A stretch of 64,000 nucleotides of DNA from Parus major (taxonomy: Eukaryota; Chordata; Aves; Passeriformes; Paridae). Location of the stretch: NCBI RefSeq assembly GCF_001522545.3, contig NC_031776.1, positions 30,780,342 to 30,844,341 on the forward strand. Reading direction: 5' to 3'. This document shows positions 1 to 14,100 of the stretch, one piece after another. A program made the translations under genes and the position numbers. Below the pieces are notes generated by a model that had not been told where the DNA came from, searched no databases, and worked only from the letters and a program-made list of their open reading frames with translations. Every line of letters begins with the position of its first letter. The stretch's first letter is position 1.

Positions 1-3000
1 CTGAAAAGCATTTTACAAGCTTACACAGCTAGAGACTTATCCAACCAGTGGCCAAACACACACTGGAAAAGTTCCATTGGCTTTCATCAGGCTGATCACA
101 GTGCAATTATCTTCTCAGTCAGTTGTTGTTTTTCACTTCCAGAATTGCTACAGGATACTTAGGAATAAGTTTTCAAGAAGAGATATCCCTTTTCCTCCTT
201 GCATTCAGCATTCTTTTTTTAATAGCTCGAGAAAAAAGAATCAGAGATAATCTTTCATCGTATGATAAAAACACCTTAAAGCAATGTGATTTATGACAAA
301 GCACAGTCTGAGTTTCAAGTATCAGAAAAGGAAAGAACAGCCAAACTAGGTCAGATCAAGGGCTCTGAAACTGGCCAGAAGCTGACAAAGTGAAAATGTT
401 AAGAGGATGGCAAGCATATTGTAGTACTTTCACAGAACACTTTCAGACAGTTCTAGTCTCAATTTCTTCTCCAATAATTCCTAAATTCAATTTTCTTTCT
501 TGAGTGCTACTGAAAACTGAGCTGACATTTTCATTAAACTATCTATAGTAACTATAATGTCTCATCCGTGAACAGTAGTACTTAGTTCCCATCTGAATAT
601 ATTGAACATATTGAACACTTATCTAATCACCAGCCCCTAGAGCAATCATAATTTTAAAAATTAAAATACAGTTATGAAATATAGCTGAGCACTAATTACA
701 TCGAATGATCTCTTGGATGCTTTCAGACATTTGAAAGCAAAAAGACAGAGATATTTTAAGGATTTTGAGGATTTGGTTTCTGAGGTTGGTGGCTTTTCAT
801 CCACCAGAATCATAGAAGGGGAATTAGAATTATTAACTCATGGGTAATCCTTGGCATGTTGATTGTGTGTCATAAACAGATATAAGATAACTCTTAGGAG
901 TTAAGAGGAAGGAAAATAAAAAAAAAGGAAAACAAAAAAATTATTATGACATGACCTGCTAGATATTGTTGGTCATGAGCATTTACATTAGGAATTGTCT
1001 CTCCCATTCTGCTTGCAGAATTTCTTTTATCAGAACTGTCAGATTGTGCCCTTATTGAAAGAAAGAACAATAATACTAATTTACTCCAATCTTGTAAGAG
1101 TTGCTAAGCAAACTCATACTGAAAATTTACATCAGCACTCGAGCTTGCCAAGAGTAAACACGTAGTTGAAAGTAGGCAAGGGGTTGTTGTATTGTTTTTA
1201 ATTTTCACAAATAAGTTACTATAGTAACTATATGTGCATCTACCCATACTAGCTTGAGGCTGTATCAGCTCAGGTTCTATCTTACAATGAATCACTTTGG
1301 GTATTTTTAACCTAGTGCCAATCCTGCTCAGAATATCTGTACAACTGTGCTGCAGTCAGTAAAGCCTTGAACTTGCTTGCTGAAGGACATGCTTTAGTGT
1401 ACACTGCAAACCAGCTGCTGATGTCTATGAGAAAAAGACACAATGGAAAATAAAAGAGAAATATAGATAAGAGTTTGTAGGGGAAGAGCCTAGAGAAACT
1501 GATTTCCCTCATAGATTTTTAGTATTCATTATAAATGTACATTTCATATACATTTTGAGAGCATTTGGCACTTTGAAAACCTCATTGCTCAGGACTAAAG
1601 TGTGAGAGCTGCACTGACTTAGCATGAGTTCATGGCACATGAATGCATGGCAAATTCAGGACTGCAAGCCTGTCCTCAAATACAGACTCTCTTTCCACAT
1701 GACCACCAAGCTGATGCACATGTGAAAACCCCCTAGAGAGGGACATTGTCCCTTTGCTGTTTCATCATTCCCAGCGGGGCTGTCAGAAGGTGCACCATGG
1801 CAGCGCCAGGCACTGAATTTGTCAGCACTGGAGAGCAAATCTGAAGCAATTAGGCAGCAATATTAGTTAAAAGTGTCTCAATTCTTAGAACCATTTCTTC
1901 CCACAACACATTTAATGACAAATTCTGGAAACTCCATTCAGTTTTCACTCAGCTTAACAGGCACTCAGTCTCTGAAGTGCCTGGGAATTGTTTTTGAAAA
2001 GGGGTCCAACAACAATGTCAACTTTTGGCCCAAAGTCAGCTGGAAACAAGCCATAAGCTAGACACAGATGGTCCATAGGATACGCTTCCAAAGGCCTTGA
2101 CAAACTTAAAATTAAATTTTAATTATGTCTGTTCAGCTTGATTTATAATAATTGTCAATATCTGTGGTTTGAAATAACACGTTTTACAACATGATCAGTT
2201 AGAGAAAATATTTTCCTAATGACTAAAGGGAGGAAGAGTCTGCATTGAATCCAAGAATTATATTATCAATCTTATTTATTATTTTTTTAAACCATAACAT
2301 AAAAACATTTAGGAGACACTGATCTGAAACTGGGGTGAAAGGCTGAAGAATAATATGTTTTCCTGGTTCTGCAGCAGTCAGATTTAGAAGTCTATTCCTG
2401 CAGACACAAGAGCAGCTGAGGTCCCAGGAGTTCACAGAGATAATTAATGGCATTAGATATGCTCACAAATTTTGAAGAGTCTCTAGTACCATAAAAATTT
2501 TATTGGCCAATTACTTTTTTTCAATAATTATGTGCCAAGAGTTGACAATTTGTACATTTGGACAAAGATTGTTGTAATGTAAACAAGTAAACTCACAATT
2601 ATTTTATACCACAACAAGGCTCATTAAAATATTCAATTATTTTCTTTCCTGTATAGTTCACTTGCAAAAAAGGGCTTTCAAGCTTATCAGGTTCTGGGCA
2701 AGGCTTCTGAAATAAACTGCCATGACTTAAAAGATATCAGGCTCAACAAATTCTCTTTCTCAACTGGTGTCAGTGTTTCTTGCCTTCAAGCAGTGGCCAC
2801 TGGCAGAACCACAGGCTCAAGCTGTGGCTGCGTCAGGAATTTGCTAAATCAATACTTCAAGTTGCACAGAAATCATCTGCTTTCCTGTTTTGAATCTTTA
2901 CAAAGAAATTACTGAGCATGGTTTTTAACAAGAGGAGTAAAAGGGTAGATTAAAAGCAAAACTCAATTAATGTGAAATAAGAACTGCTAATCTGGAGTGA

Positions 3001-6000
3001 AGAATAGATCCCAATAATGCCAGCAGAGGAGTGTTTAGAGACCATAAACCCCAGAAAATTGCAGCCACTGTCCCTGCAATGAATAAATGGCTCACCAAAA
3101 ACAAATCCCATCACTTGCATCTATTGTATTGGCAGGTTAGTGTAAGAGATGATGCACAGATCCTCAGTGCTTGGGGTTTTTTCCTTTTATATAAAATGAA
3201 CAAAACTAATACAAGTTTCTGGTTTGATTTGTTTTACAAATTGACCCAGAAATTACATCTGCCATGAATCTGTGAATTCCTGGCCATTGCCTGATTCATT
3301 CTGACCAGCAGTCACTTCAGATGAAAAGATGTTATAAGCTTTCCAATTTTGTGTTCTTTTTAGATGTAGGCTCCTGTAATATTTCCTCCTTAATAAGCTA
3401 ATTGTTTTTCATAACACCAGTTCAGTGAAATATTTTTCCTTATACATCAGATCTTGCCTAATTTATAACATTCTCCCATTTGTGCTATAAATTAAAATTA
3501 CTGTTGCCTTTCTTTTAAGTAAGTGGGTAAACCCCTGAAATTTGTTTACAATGGAATAAAGGACAGGACTTTGCAGCTTTTCTGCTTTCTACCCCTCTAA
3601 CATACAGTTCCTAAATCATCAGGTTTCCTCACACAAGTCCTTCATTTTTTTTACAAACACAACTCCAGAAACCCTGTATATCTGGAATTCTGTGTATTAG
3701 AACTATTGCTTACCTCACACCATGTCCTAAAGCAAAGTTTCTCCTTTAAGAATTACAGCACATTAATCTATAACAATATTTTCCCTCTCCCCCAGGCAGC
3801 AGAAACATGAGAAGGTGATGAGAACCTCGGTGGGAGCTCACTGAAAGCCACAGGAGGGTGATGTCTCAGCTCAGCCACAGACATCCTCGCTGCAGTCTGA
3901 TTCTCTGTCTCTGAAAATAATGCAGCTTTACAATGAATGTTTTTTGACAGCCTCAAGTCAGAACCCCAATTCTGCTGGTGTTTGTGCAGCACTGGCAGCT
4001 GTGATGGGCTGCATGGGGGTCCCAAGGAATTCTGCACAGAACCCAGAGAGCAGGAGGGAGCTATGCCCAGCATCACTAAATCTGAGCACAGACTCTTCTA
4101 CAGCTTCCCAAGCCATGAAGAGCCCCCTGGTTTCCAGCCTGCAAGATAATCAGTGTTTAAGGGGCTGAGCAGGCAAGGCTCAACCAGCAATTCAAGGAAA
4201 CAGAATCTGTTGCTCCAGATGAAGAAATCTTTAAGCTGCAAGAGTATAAAAATACTATTAAATATTGTAGTTCCACGGAGGAATTTGGTGGATGGGAGTT
4301 TTAGAGGACCGTGGGCAGGGGAAGACACAGTTTGTGTTCCCTGGTCTGTGTAATCTCAGGACAGGTGATGAAAGCAGGACATTTGGCATTGCATTTTCTA
4401 CATCTGGGATAATGCCACAAAACCTGCATATCACTCATTATCACAGGGAAGCTCTGTGAGAATTATCTTTTGAAGTAGGAGGTTTCTATAGAATTGTATC
4501 TTTAAATGTATGTTCTCACAATCCAAAGCTTATTAATTCTTGAGTAAGTTCGCAAAAAATGTAAAAGTTTGTAAAACTTGAGTAAGTTTGTAAAAATGAT
4601 ACACCAGAAGCTACTATTTAAATACAAATAACATTTTGTATGAAACAAACCCCACAGGAAGGAGAGTAAGTTGCAGACAGTTTGCATTCACTTGATAAAA
4701 TTATGAAATTGTAGGCTTGATTGAAATAAAATCTTAGAGATAAAAATTTGTTTGGAAAGCACATTTCACCTAGTTATTGAAAATAGTTGTACAATATAGA
4801 TATTTAAAATATCTTCAACTGCTTGACCTCTCCTAAACAAAGATGAAGTTGTACTAGAACAATGGTCTCAGGATCTGTATCCAGAGCAGAAAATAAATTA
4901 TAAAACAATAAGGGTTTCTCAAATGTGTGTTAATTTGAGATTTCTTTAAAATTACAAGTCAAAAACATCTTTCCAACCAAACCATTACTCCTCTCCTATG
5001 AGCAATAAGGAGCTTTTTCCAAAATAATTTCCTAGTGAAACAGAGAGAGGTTTGTTGTATTTCATGTTGCTTCTTTCCATTCTGTACCAGAAAACAAAAA
5101 ATGATAAAATTTTTATCAGATACAGAAGGGGCCACAGCACTGCTGCAGAGACAGGGAAAGGAAATTGAGTGAAGAACCTGGGCCAAAGCCATGAGTGGCA
5201 TCCCCTGACAGTTTGGTTCTGAATGCAGAATCTTTCAACAGAATGGGGGAGAAAATAAGAGCCAAACCAAAGTGAGTTTAAAAGAGAGGAATTATTTTGG
5301 ATCATTTGGATGGTGCAGGTGAACATGGTGTGTGCAGTGCCTGTACCGTATTTATTAATGCATAGCCTAAAGCCACAGGAGCTGAGGTGCCAAGGACAGA
5401 TTCCTCCTTACATTCAGTATCTCTGCAAAATACATTTCCTTTTCTTTGAGGGAATACCCCACTATGGGATACTTAGCTACAGAGAAGAAACCAGAAAGTT
5501 CTGATGGACCCTGGTGGAAAGCCTTCAGCCCAGTACAAGGGCTTCTGTGATGTTTTTGTGGGACTGAATTTATCAGTCCAGGAACAAGCCAACATCATGA
5601 GTCCTGGGAGTCCCTCAGAGGCTGACACAGAGCCCAGCATGGGCACACGAGCACAACGCTGCTCCTGCCTCAAGTGTCCAGCCCAGATTTACCTCCCAGA
5701 CCCTGGGCTTGGCAGCAGGCTGGCATCTGCCTCTCATGGCACCCTCTCTTCTTCTGCTAAACCAGTGCCTTCTGCTCCCAGGCAATGGACATTGTCTCTT
5801 AACAGGAGATACAAATTACTGGATACAAAGGGACTTTAAGGGAGGCAGGTAATCATAAAGAAGAAAAGTTTAAGTTTTTAAGTTTGATTCAATTTGACTC
5901 TGGTGTATTCAACAGATTTCTGTCTTTTAAATACATCAAATGCAAATGCAGACATTTCCAGCACAAATAAGAAGTGATCTAAGTAATGCTGAATTAGTTT

Positions 6001-9000
6001 TTAAAGATCTGACACATTAATTGGACAGGTCAAGTTAAGCACATGATTCCACACACCCTCCAAGGGCCACAGTAAGAACTTTTCATTATTCTTATATGTG
6101 CTTTGCTCTTCTCTCTCTCTCACAGCTATGTGGATAAGTTCCACAAATGTCTGAAGGAAACAGCTGGAAGAGAGAAGGATGCAGGGAACAGCATCACTGA
6201 GTGCCTGGCATACCCTCAACTTGTGAGCTGATTCCCACTTGAGAAAAAAGAATTATTTGATGCCAAAATGGGTTTTCTGAGTCCCAGCAGCTCTTGACTC
6301 ACCATTCTAGCCTGCACAAATACAAAAGGTTTCACACCCAGACACAGATGGGGACCAAAACTAGCACAGAACAATGACAGCTGAAGTCATACTGTCCCAA
6401 AGAAACCGTAGTTTTCCTTTCTTTTATAAAGTATCTCTTCTATTCTTGCACCTAAAAGTGGGAAGAGCACAAAGATAGTAAAACAAAGAGAACTTTCTAT
6501 TCTGTCAGTTCTGAGACCTTTTACAACACACTGTAACACTCAGCTGATGGAGGGCACCAGAAATGACACTGATGTGTATTTTCCTCACTATGTGGAGAAT
6601 CACATTTCAAACACACACAGGAACAGATCTGTAGAGTGGCTCCACACACACTTTCATTTGATTTTCATTTCACCCTTAGATATTTTCATTGAAGCATTAT
6701 CAGTCTAACAAACAAGATTTTTGAGCAATGATATCTCTTCCAATGATACAATGTTAAGGTTTTTGTGGCAAAATTACTATTTTTGCCAGTAAAATTAAGT
6801 CCATTGCCACTTCCAGGCATGTCTTGTGTGCATACAAGACCTTTAACAAAAATATATGCCTCTCCTTTTACAGAGTGATCTCTTCTTTTGTCAACAGTAC
6901 ATCAGTACAACACTGACTGCTGAGCAGAGGATAATTAAAAAATTTAACTTCTACTTTCAGTTTTCCTAACTTATTCAATTACTACAGTCATGTCTCACTT
7001 GATATCAGCTGACCTTAAATGGTTTTGCTTACCTAGAGGGCAAACAAAATAGAAACAGCAGGCAGAATATAACATTTCAAAAGAAATATTATAGCTATTA
7101 GTTTCACAAACACACTGTACCTAACTCCGAACCAAATTCTGCCCTCAAAAAATGATGTGTCATTTATAATTATGTGTCTGTGTATACATACAGAAAGTGA
7201 AGGAGACAGAATATGAGAGGACAGTTTAGTCCCTGAATTTTATATAGAAATGCCTGCCTCAGGTGTCTGGGTGTTGTGGAGATCTGTTATTTTGTTATCT
7301 TTGTTTAACAGGACTTAGAGAGTGTTGCAAATTGAGTCCTTTCAACAAAATGAATTAATTTTTTTACAAAAATAGTTTAGGTTTTTTCTGTACTGACTTT
7401 TAATTTTAATTCAGAATGCCTCTACCAGCTCTTGCTGTCAACATTGGTTAAAATTAAACAGGCAGACAGGAGATCAGGAACAATTTTAGCATACTTTATA
7501 TGATAAAAAATGTATAACTTCAAAATAGCTAATAGAAATTTGGCACAATAGTCATACATTGCAATTTGATTCGAATATGATTCACAAATCCCAGTGGATC
7601 AAGTATTACTATTTCTGGGATATGGAAATTCTAGCTAGAACAAGCTCTTAGTTTTGTTTCTGTCCTCACCCCACTCATGCCCTATGGCTCCTCTTTGAAG
7701 AAATTTCCTGTTTCAGAAGATGTTCCACCACTTATGTCACTTCTAGGGAAAGGCAGCTTCCCCATGATGTGTCAATGGCACAATCCAAGATATCCCACAG
7801 TGGATGTGAATATTGCAAATAGAATTTGGAAAGAAATGTCTCAACATGGATTTCAGAATTTTCCTATGCTGAACTGGGAAATGCCAGAGACCTTTATAAA
7901 TAAAATTTTATACATTTTAGCAAGAAAATTAATTTGGAATTTTATATCTTACAAGAGAGTTAGAGAATTATATTCTCTTATTCTATTGGATACAAAATGA
8001 TAAAGACATTGTTCTTAGATTTATCATGTGGTCTGCACTGGTTGGGACAGTTCTCAGAAAAAGTTTCCCAGGTCTCCTTTGGAATACTTCTCTGTCTTGG
8101 AAAATCCATAGTTAAAAAATAAACTTTCCTTCTTGAGTTTTGTCCCTAGTGTGAAGAACATGATATAACAATTTGACAGGTTTCAAACATCCCACTTTTC
8201 TTCTTCCTATTTCTTTTCTTTTATTCATACCAGATCACCATGGCCTTTGATAGATCAGTTTGAAAATTCCATTGGGATTGTGAAAGCAAAAGCAAAGCAA
8301 TACATGGCAAAAATAAAACAAATAGCTCTAAAAATGGCTGGAGGATCAGTGCAGTGCTGATGGATGGTGAATCAAAAGATGCACATTCTTTAAGGTTTCA
8401 TTGTGACAGTCCTGCATTTGAAGGCATGGGAAAGCTCATCTGAGTCACACTGTGTTATAACATTTATCATAAAGCAGCACTATTAATGCAAGCAGACAAG
8501 TCACAGTCTGATGTATTAGTCCAGGGAGAACAGGAGCAGATAGACTTCCTACAAACAAGCTTAACCCAAAATAAATATAAAAGCATCTTTGTTCTTTGAA
8601 ACGGCCCTCTCTTTCATATTATTCATACTTTTTTTTAGAAATTCTCGGTTTTAAATTAGTGTTTTGCGTACAGCATATTCCTCTGGCCAAAAGAGCAAAG
8701 TAATTTTAAAGCTGGTACATGTCTATTAAAAGTACAGCAGCTCTTTCCTCCATCCCAAAAGTCATGGAAAGGAGAGCAGCTCCAGGCAGTTTGCTGCTGC
8801 ACCAGATGGTGAAACAATTCCGCCTGGGTTCTTCCCTGAACCACCCTGCTTCCCTTCATGCTTGTTACTTTTCCTATGCTGCTGCCAGCTATTCTGCACA
8901 GCCCTTCTGCTGGGGAGGATGGAAGTTTGTCAAACTATTGGTAGCCACTTCTACCCAGAAAATAGAAGTGACACACCATAATGATACCCTGTCCTCCAGA

Positions 9001-9365
9001 GCACTCTCACAGCATTGCAAAGCACTTCAGGAAAGGCATAAACCATCAGGCTTAAAGTGAAACTGAGACACAGAATTAGCCACACTAAAAACAGCTATTA
9101 CTGAAAGCAGACACCAATTACCAGTTTGGCTTTTTTTTTTTTGCCCATCACCTTTGAAAAGTTATGCCAGATCTTGTTTTCTTGGGTTGTTGGCTTGTAA
9201 AGAATAATAAAATGCTGCAAATCGCTTTCTCCTCTGGGAATCACACGAGTAATAGTGTGGCTTCACAGCACTACAGAGATCAATAATAAGGAGAGATAAT
9301 TCCAGGGCATGACACCAAAATCCAGTTCCTGCTCCTTAACCCTCTAGAACTATAGAAATACTAAA
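1..9365. other. Unique AT-rich non-coding stretch, no gene seen
   Basis: No open frame here has a recognisable domain, and the longest (107-113 codons at 4985-5326, 5504-5839, 7677-8000 and 8719-9060) lie within chance expectation for this composition. I saw no RNA gene and no well-preserved transposable element. Small items inside are a two-copy 38-bp duplication (4539-4598), an A-rich run near 905-940, a 12-base T run at 9131-9142, and a short match near 7131-7148 to an old amniote repeat. Intergenic or intronic identity cannot be decided from the sequence alone. Confidence 0.7.
4539..4598. repeat. Imperfect two-copy tandem duplication, period 38
   Basis: The 12-base word cttgagtaagtt occurs at 4539 and again at 4577. 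Each copy is followed by a G/C-poor tail (cgcaaaaaat in the first, tgtaaaaatg in the second). The differences are mostly C-to-T changes plus one A length change, as expected for an old local duplication. A shorter word, gtttgtaaaa, also repeats at 4567 and 4587. No function is implied. Confidence 0.6.
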
Positions 9366-9440
9366 TTTCATAGGCAACCATTATCTTCAAGCCTGACCTC
9401 CTAAATAATGAAGGCCACAGAATTTCATTCAATAATCCAG
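9366..9440 (-). mobile_element. Old CR1-clade LINE 3' end relic
   Basis: Read on the plus strand, this stretch runs ttcatag, then a phrase close to 'gcctgacctcctaaataatg', then aaggccacagaatttcattc. This matches, with indels, the reverse complement of the 3' tail of an old CR1-clade LINE that I recall as abundant in turtles and crocodilians and present in birds. The diagnostic order is a tctgacctcc word, then aggcca(t/c)agaatttca. Only about 75 bases can be followed and divergence is high, so the element is long dead. The precise subfamily is not assigned. Confidence 0.6.
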
Positions 9441-11066
9441 TCAGAGGAGGGAACTAATAAGGGATGCTTGATTCTGCCTGCTGAAGCAGCTCTTGAGATT
9501 AGTTGTAAGGTTAAAAAGAGGATATCTACTGGCTGCTCCATTCCAGACAGTAAAAGCTAGGTTAACTATATACTGTCCATATTTTTAAATGGGCAGAATT
9601 TGCTTACAAGCCCTTCTCCTAATTTTTCAACTCTCCCAGGCTGTATCTACATGCACAGAGCCATTGCCCTAAAGCTATGACCAACTATACAGCAGATTTC
9701 CTTAAACCTAAGTCCACACCCCAGCCCAGTCCTGGAGCCTTCACCAAGAGAAGAGGCAGTCTCTTTCCCCATCAGCCTTCCAACCACACTTTTCTACACT
9801 CTGTTTTATATTTGTTTGTACAAACATATGCTGCGAGCTCAGAAAGTCTGTCAGCAATTCACAGATGGCCACACTCAAATAAGCATCTTTGATAGAGATG
9901 CAAGGTCCGACTAAAGATGTTAGAAATCTCTAATATGACTTGAAGCATCTCAGCTTGGCAATGTAAAATCTGGGTTAGCTTTGTGCAGAGACAAAGGCCA
10001 GCTGCCCTACAAATTCACTTTTATATTCTGAATCAGCCTAATTCTGACACTGTTTGGCAATTTGGGACTGACAGAATATGCAAGAAGGTTGCCTGACAGT
10101 TGCATTTGAATTTAATGTTGTTGCCAGATCTAATAGAAAATGCCATATACAGAGATGTGTTTATCAGAGTTCTAAGGCCAGAACCAGCACCTGTCTGTTT
10201 TCCAGGGTAACCATGATGCCCATTTGTTATCAGCAAAAGTAAACTGTGTGTTATTCACAGATACAAAAGGAGTAAAAGATCAAAACTCTGCTGGGGGTGC
10301 AGCCCACACTGCCTTTTCTTACTGCTGTTCTATAGTTCTGTATTGCTTAAGAAGCAACAGCAGAGAAGGGAGAGAAAACAGAAGAAAACAGTCTGAAAAT
10401 AAGTTTGGCATGGCTTTTGTATCTCTAATTCTGGAAAAACAAAATGTAAACCTTGCTTCTAATATTACTTTTATCCTCATTTCATAGGAAATCAACAATG
10501 CTAAATGAGCAGAATGAAAAACAAGAAAACACTAATAGCATAATGAGAAATCACAGTAAAACCCACAACATTATCTCTGTCCTTCAGGAAAATACATAAC
10601 AGAAGTGCCAAACTATCCAGAACAAGGGCCAATTTATCATATGAGAAGGTTCTCCACAAGCTGCAATTTGTCTATATTTTAAGCAAATGAACACTAGCCC
10701 ATTGCAACAGATGCTACCCCAATTATGAGCCCTCTCTTACAGAGCTCTCCTAATTCCCACCTTGGGGGCTTCTTCTGGGTCACTTCACTGTGGAGAGTCT
10801 GGGGACATTTGCTGGCTACAGGACCAGCAGAGGAGTCCATTCCCAAAATATCCAGTGAATCCCAAAGCTACAGTGAGAATATCCACAAGAAATCAAGACA
10901 ATCCCACAGCTCTCACCTCTCCTTTTCTGCCAGGCATCAAAATCCTCCAAAACCCACGGCCTGTGGTATCCAACATCCTCCTGCAGTTTGGGAGTCACTC
11001 CTGTGATAGTGGTGGTGATTCCTTTGACAGTCCTACATTTTCAGGGGATTCCTGAGCCTAATTTCT

Positions 11067-11105
11067 TCTGAAAAGAAGTGAAACCTAATTTCACTTCTTT
11101 TCAGA
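11067..11105. repeat. Perfect inverted repeat (hairpin), 17-bp arms, 5-base loop
   Basis: The left arm at 11067-11083 (t followed by ctgaaaagaagtgaaa) is exactly complementary to the right arm at 11089-11105 (tttcacttcttttcag followed by a), with the loop cctaa at 11084-11088. The word cctaatttc also occurs directly at 11057-11065 and 11084-11092, so direct and inverted copies overlap. The stem is too short for a typical pre-miRNA and there is no T run to suggest a Pol III transcript. A local template-switch mutation is the simplest origin. Confidence 0.85.
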
Positions 11106-14100
11106 GAGTGACTGGTTTGACCAAAGAATACATTCCACCATATCAAATGTACCTTCCTGTGTAACTCACAGCCTATACTCCTCCATAAAATTGTAATTTA
11201 ATGATATTTAAAATACTGCTGTTACCTCCTTCTTTATATGTGTGGAAATGCTGCAGCTTGACAAAAGTGCCTTTCCTCTCTCCATGCTGTGCTGGGCTGG
11301 TGCCCCCTGTGTGTGCCCATTTGGCAGCAATTGGTGTGGGCCAATGGTTTATTAACCATTTGTTTGCTGCCTGAAAGCCCCACACAGATGCTGGATGCTT
11401 TGTTTTCTTTTCCTGATTGTTTTCACACATGAAGCTGTTAAGTGCATGCTGATGGATGAAATGAAAATATAACACACCTAAAACTCTTACCAAGCATGCC
11501 AGGTGAGGAGCATTTTAAGTGCCTGCTTTTCTAGTGGTGCCTATGCCAACTTGTCACCTGTGGCTTCCTCTGCTTGCAAAATGGTTTGAGTGTTGAAAAC
11601 CTCCAGTCCCAGCCCATCTGAGCAGCATAAAATGAAGCTCATCCTCCAAATAAACCCTATTAATTTATACTTTGTAAGCTTTTTAAAAAATAGGTACAAT
11701 TCAAAATACATCTTCTCAAATTGTAGTGGAATTACTGGCAAAAAGTGTCATTGTCTCTACTAGATGGATTTAGACATCATTTTTACCATTTTGCCCTCTC
11801 ATGGCTCTTATTGACAACGTGGCTTAAAATCATCAACTCTGGTTTAATTATAGGTATGTTGAATTCAAATACTAATTTCCCTCAAGTATTCCATAGCTTC
11901 AGGTGTAATTCATTGATATGTTAAATAAATACATTAAATAAATTAGATGGGAAAAGCTTCCAGATTTCAAGCTGTGCTCATTTACTTTTTCTATTTATAT
12001 TTATTCTATTATTAGAGAAAAAAATATTCTGAAATGCTGTACTTGTTACAAACACTTATGAAAAACTCAGATTTAATAAATTGCTCACAGAAATATATTT
12101 TGAGTGCAATTTCTCTTCCTGCAGTTCCATCTTTTGTGAAGCTGAAAGTACAGCTTCTGCAGCAAGGACAGTCATTGTCTCTTTGAACAAACAGAATTCA
12201 TTCAGTGACAGGTTTATTGCTTGTTTACCTCAGAAATATTTCCTACAGTGGGCTTCATAGAAAACTGCAAGAAACCAGAACATTAAAGGTATTTTCAATT
12301 GCAGGATATGGGATTCTACAGCTGGAATGGTATTTGATAAAAGAATGTTCTCAACTCACATTGTCACATCCAAGAAGAGAGCTTGGATGCATGAGATAAA
12401 ATGGTTGGGTTCACTAGAAAAATTGGATTTTATTTGTTTTCTGTCAATATTTTTGTTTGACTAAAGCAAGGCTTGAATCTTCCTGACATCATAATTTCAT
12501 TGAATCTCAGGATCTGCACGGAACTGAATAACTCTGCTTGCATGAACTGTCAATGTTATTGCTTTAAAAGCTTATGGAAGCAAGGACTGAACTGTAAATT
12601 TGATGATGCTGTAGGATACAGAAGTGTTGCATTTAAAAACATCCCCAAAGTGCTTTTTCAAAATTGCAGGATTAGGGCCAAAGGTCACATTTTTGACATT
12701 ATTTACATTCAAGTTGCTCAGATTACTTATGGAGAAAGCAGCCATGAGATTTATACCCACATTCACCCATGATTGCAATGTGTTCTGGTGGAAAGGTAAG
12801 ACCAGCTCCAGTGAGGAAAAAGCCTGAGATGAGAAATGCTGGCTGCTACACATGGCAGCATTTCAACCTGCAAATTACCCAAACATAAAGAGTTAAGAGT
12901 CAATCTAAAGTCTCTCCCTAAATACTGTATTTTCCTCTCCACAGCAGGAGAGGAACTTCAGCATGAGAGAGCACTAAATCAGGGAAGAGACAATACAAAC
13001 TTTAAATGAACAAGAGATTTCAAGAGGTCTTAGAGAAGCTAATTCTATTTCCCACTAGAAAATGAGATTTCTTACCTGACTGGAATATGAAAAAGAAAAT
13101 TCTGAATGGTCTATCCTTGTACTTTCTCTGAGTATAATTCATCTTATCATTTCTCTGGCATTCCCTACAACTGATTTCAACGGGTTCCTAAGCAGCACTT
13201 CCACACGAGCCCTTGACATGCCTCAACAAAGCACAATAATACAATGCTGCACTGACCAGTGTAGAGTCAAGGCTTTGGGCTCAAATTTAAATATATTTTC
13301 CCTTCCATGGATCCTTCCATAACTCTCCCTCACATCAAAGCTGAGCATCAGTAAATGAGAACAGTATTCACATTCCTTGGATGGCTACTGGCATTTAAGT
13401 TTCAGGTGAGCAAATCCTCTCCCTCATCCACTCTGCAGTTTTGAAAAGCTGAACTTCCTTGACAGCAAGTCACCCTCAAAAAAGATCTTCACCTCAGAGG
13501 CATCACAGGGTACCCATCAGCAGCAACATATTTGAAAGGAAGAGCTGAAAGCAATGCTTGAATAGAAAAAAAGCTGAGCCTGAGTCAGGGATGAGCCAAA
13601 TTCCATTCAAATTCACGGAATATCAAATTCTAACAGTATCAGACTTAAAAGGAACTTGGAGTTTTTTGTTTGGGACTTTTTTTTAATTATTTTGTTCTGT
13701 AGTTTTTAATAACCTTTTCTTAAAATAAAAAAAGCACAGAGAGTCAAATAAAATAATCCCAAGACTAGGAAACAAGCCAGGTACATCAAGAAAATTCAAA
13801 TTAACACTCATCTCAGCCTTCAAATCAAGTGTCAGTTTGTTCCTTTCATTTTAATTTATTGTAGTCAACATCAGTTAAAGCTGAAGACATTTGTTCTCTT
13901 GCTAATGATATACACATAACTCCCACTTACATCCCTTTTCTTCTTCCAATTAAGAACTTCTCCTGAACATTTCAGTTAGAAGGCTTATCTGGCACAGATT
14001 ACTCACTGTATCATATGGATTCAGGTTCTTATGACTAGAAGCTCTTTAGAGCAGCAATTTGTTCTTTGTTTAGCGCATTTTGTGGTGTATGGTGCTAAAT

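Noticed and set aside
800..845. Word 'agaatcatagaagg' resembling a minus-strand CR1 3' end
   Set aside because: The match stops after about 12 bases, and the expected gggttggaagggacc-type continuation is absent.
7566..7580. ttcgaa-type word that might mark a tRNA B box
   Set aside because: The surrounding bases do not fit the B-box consensus, and no A box or cloverleaf arms were found.
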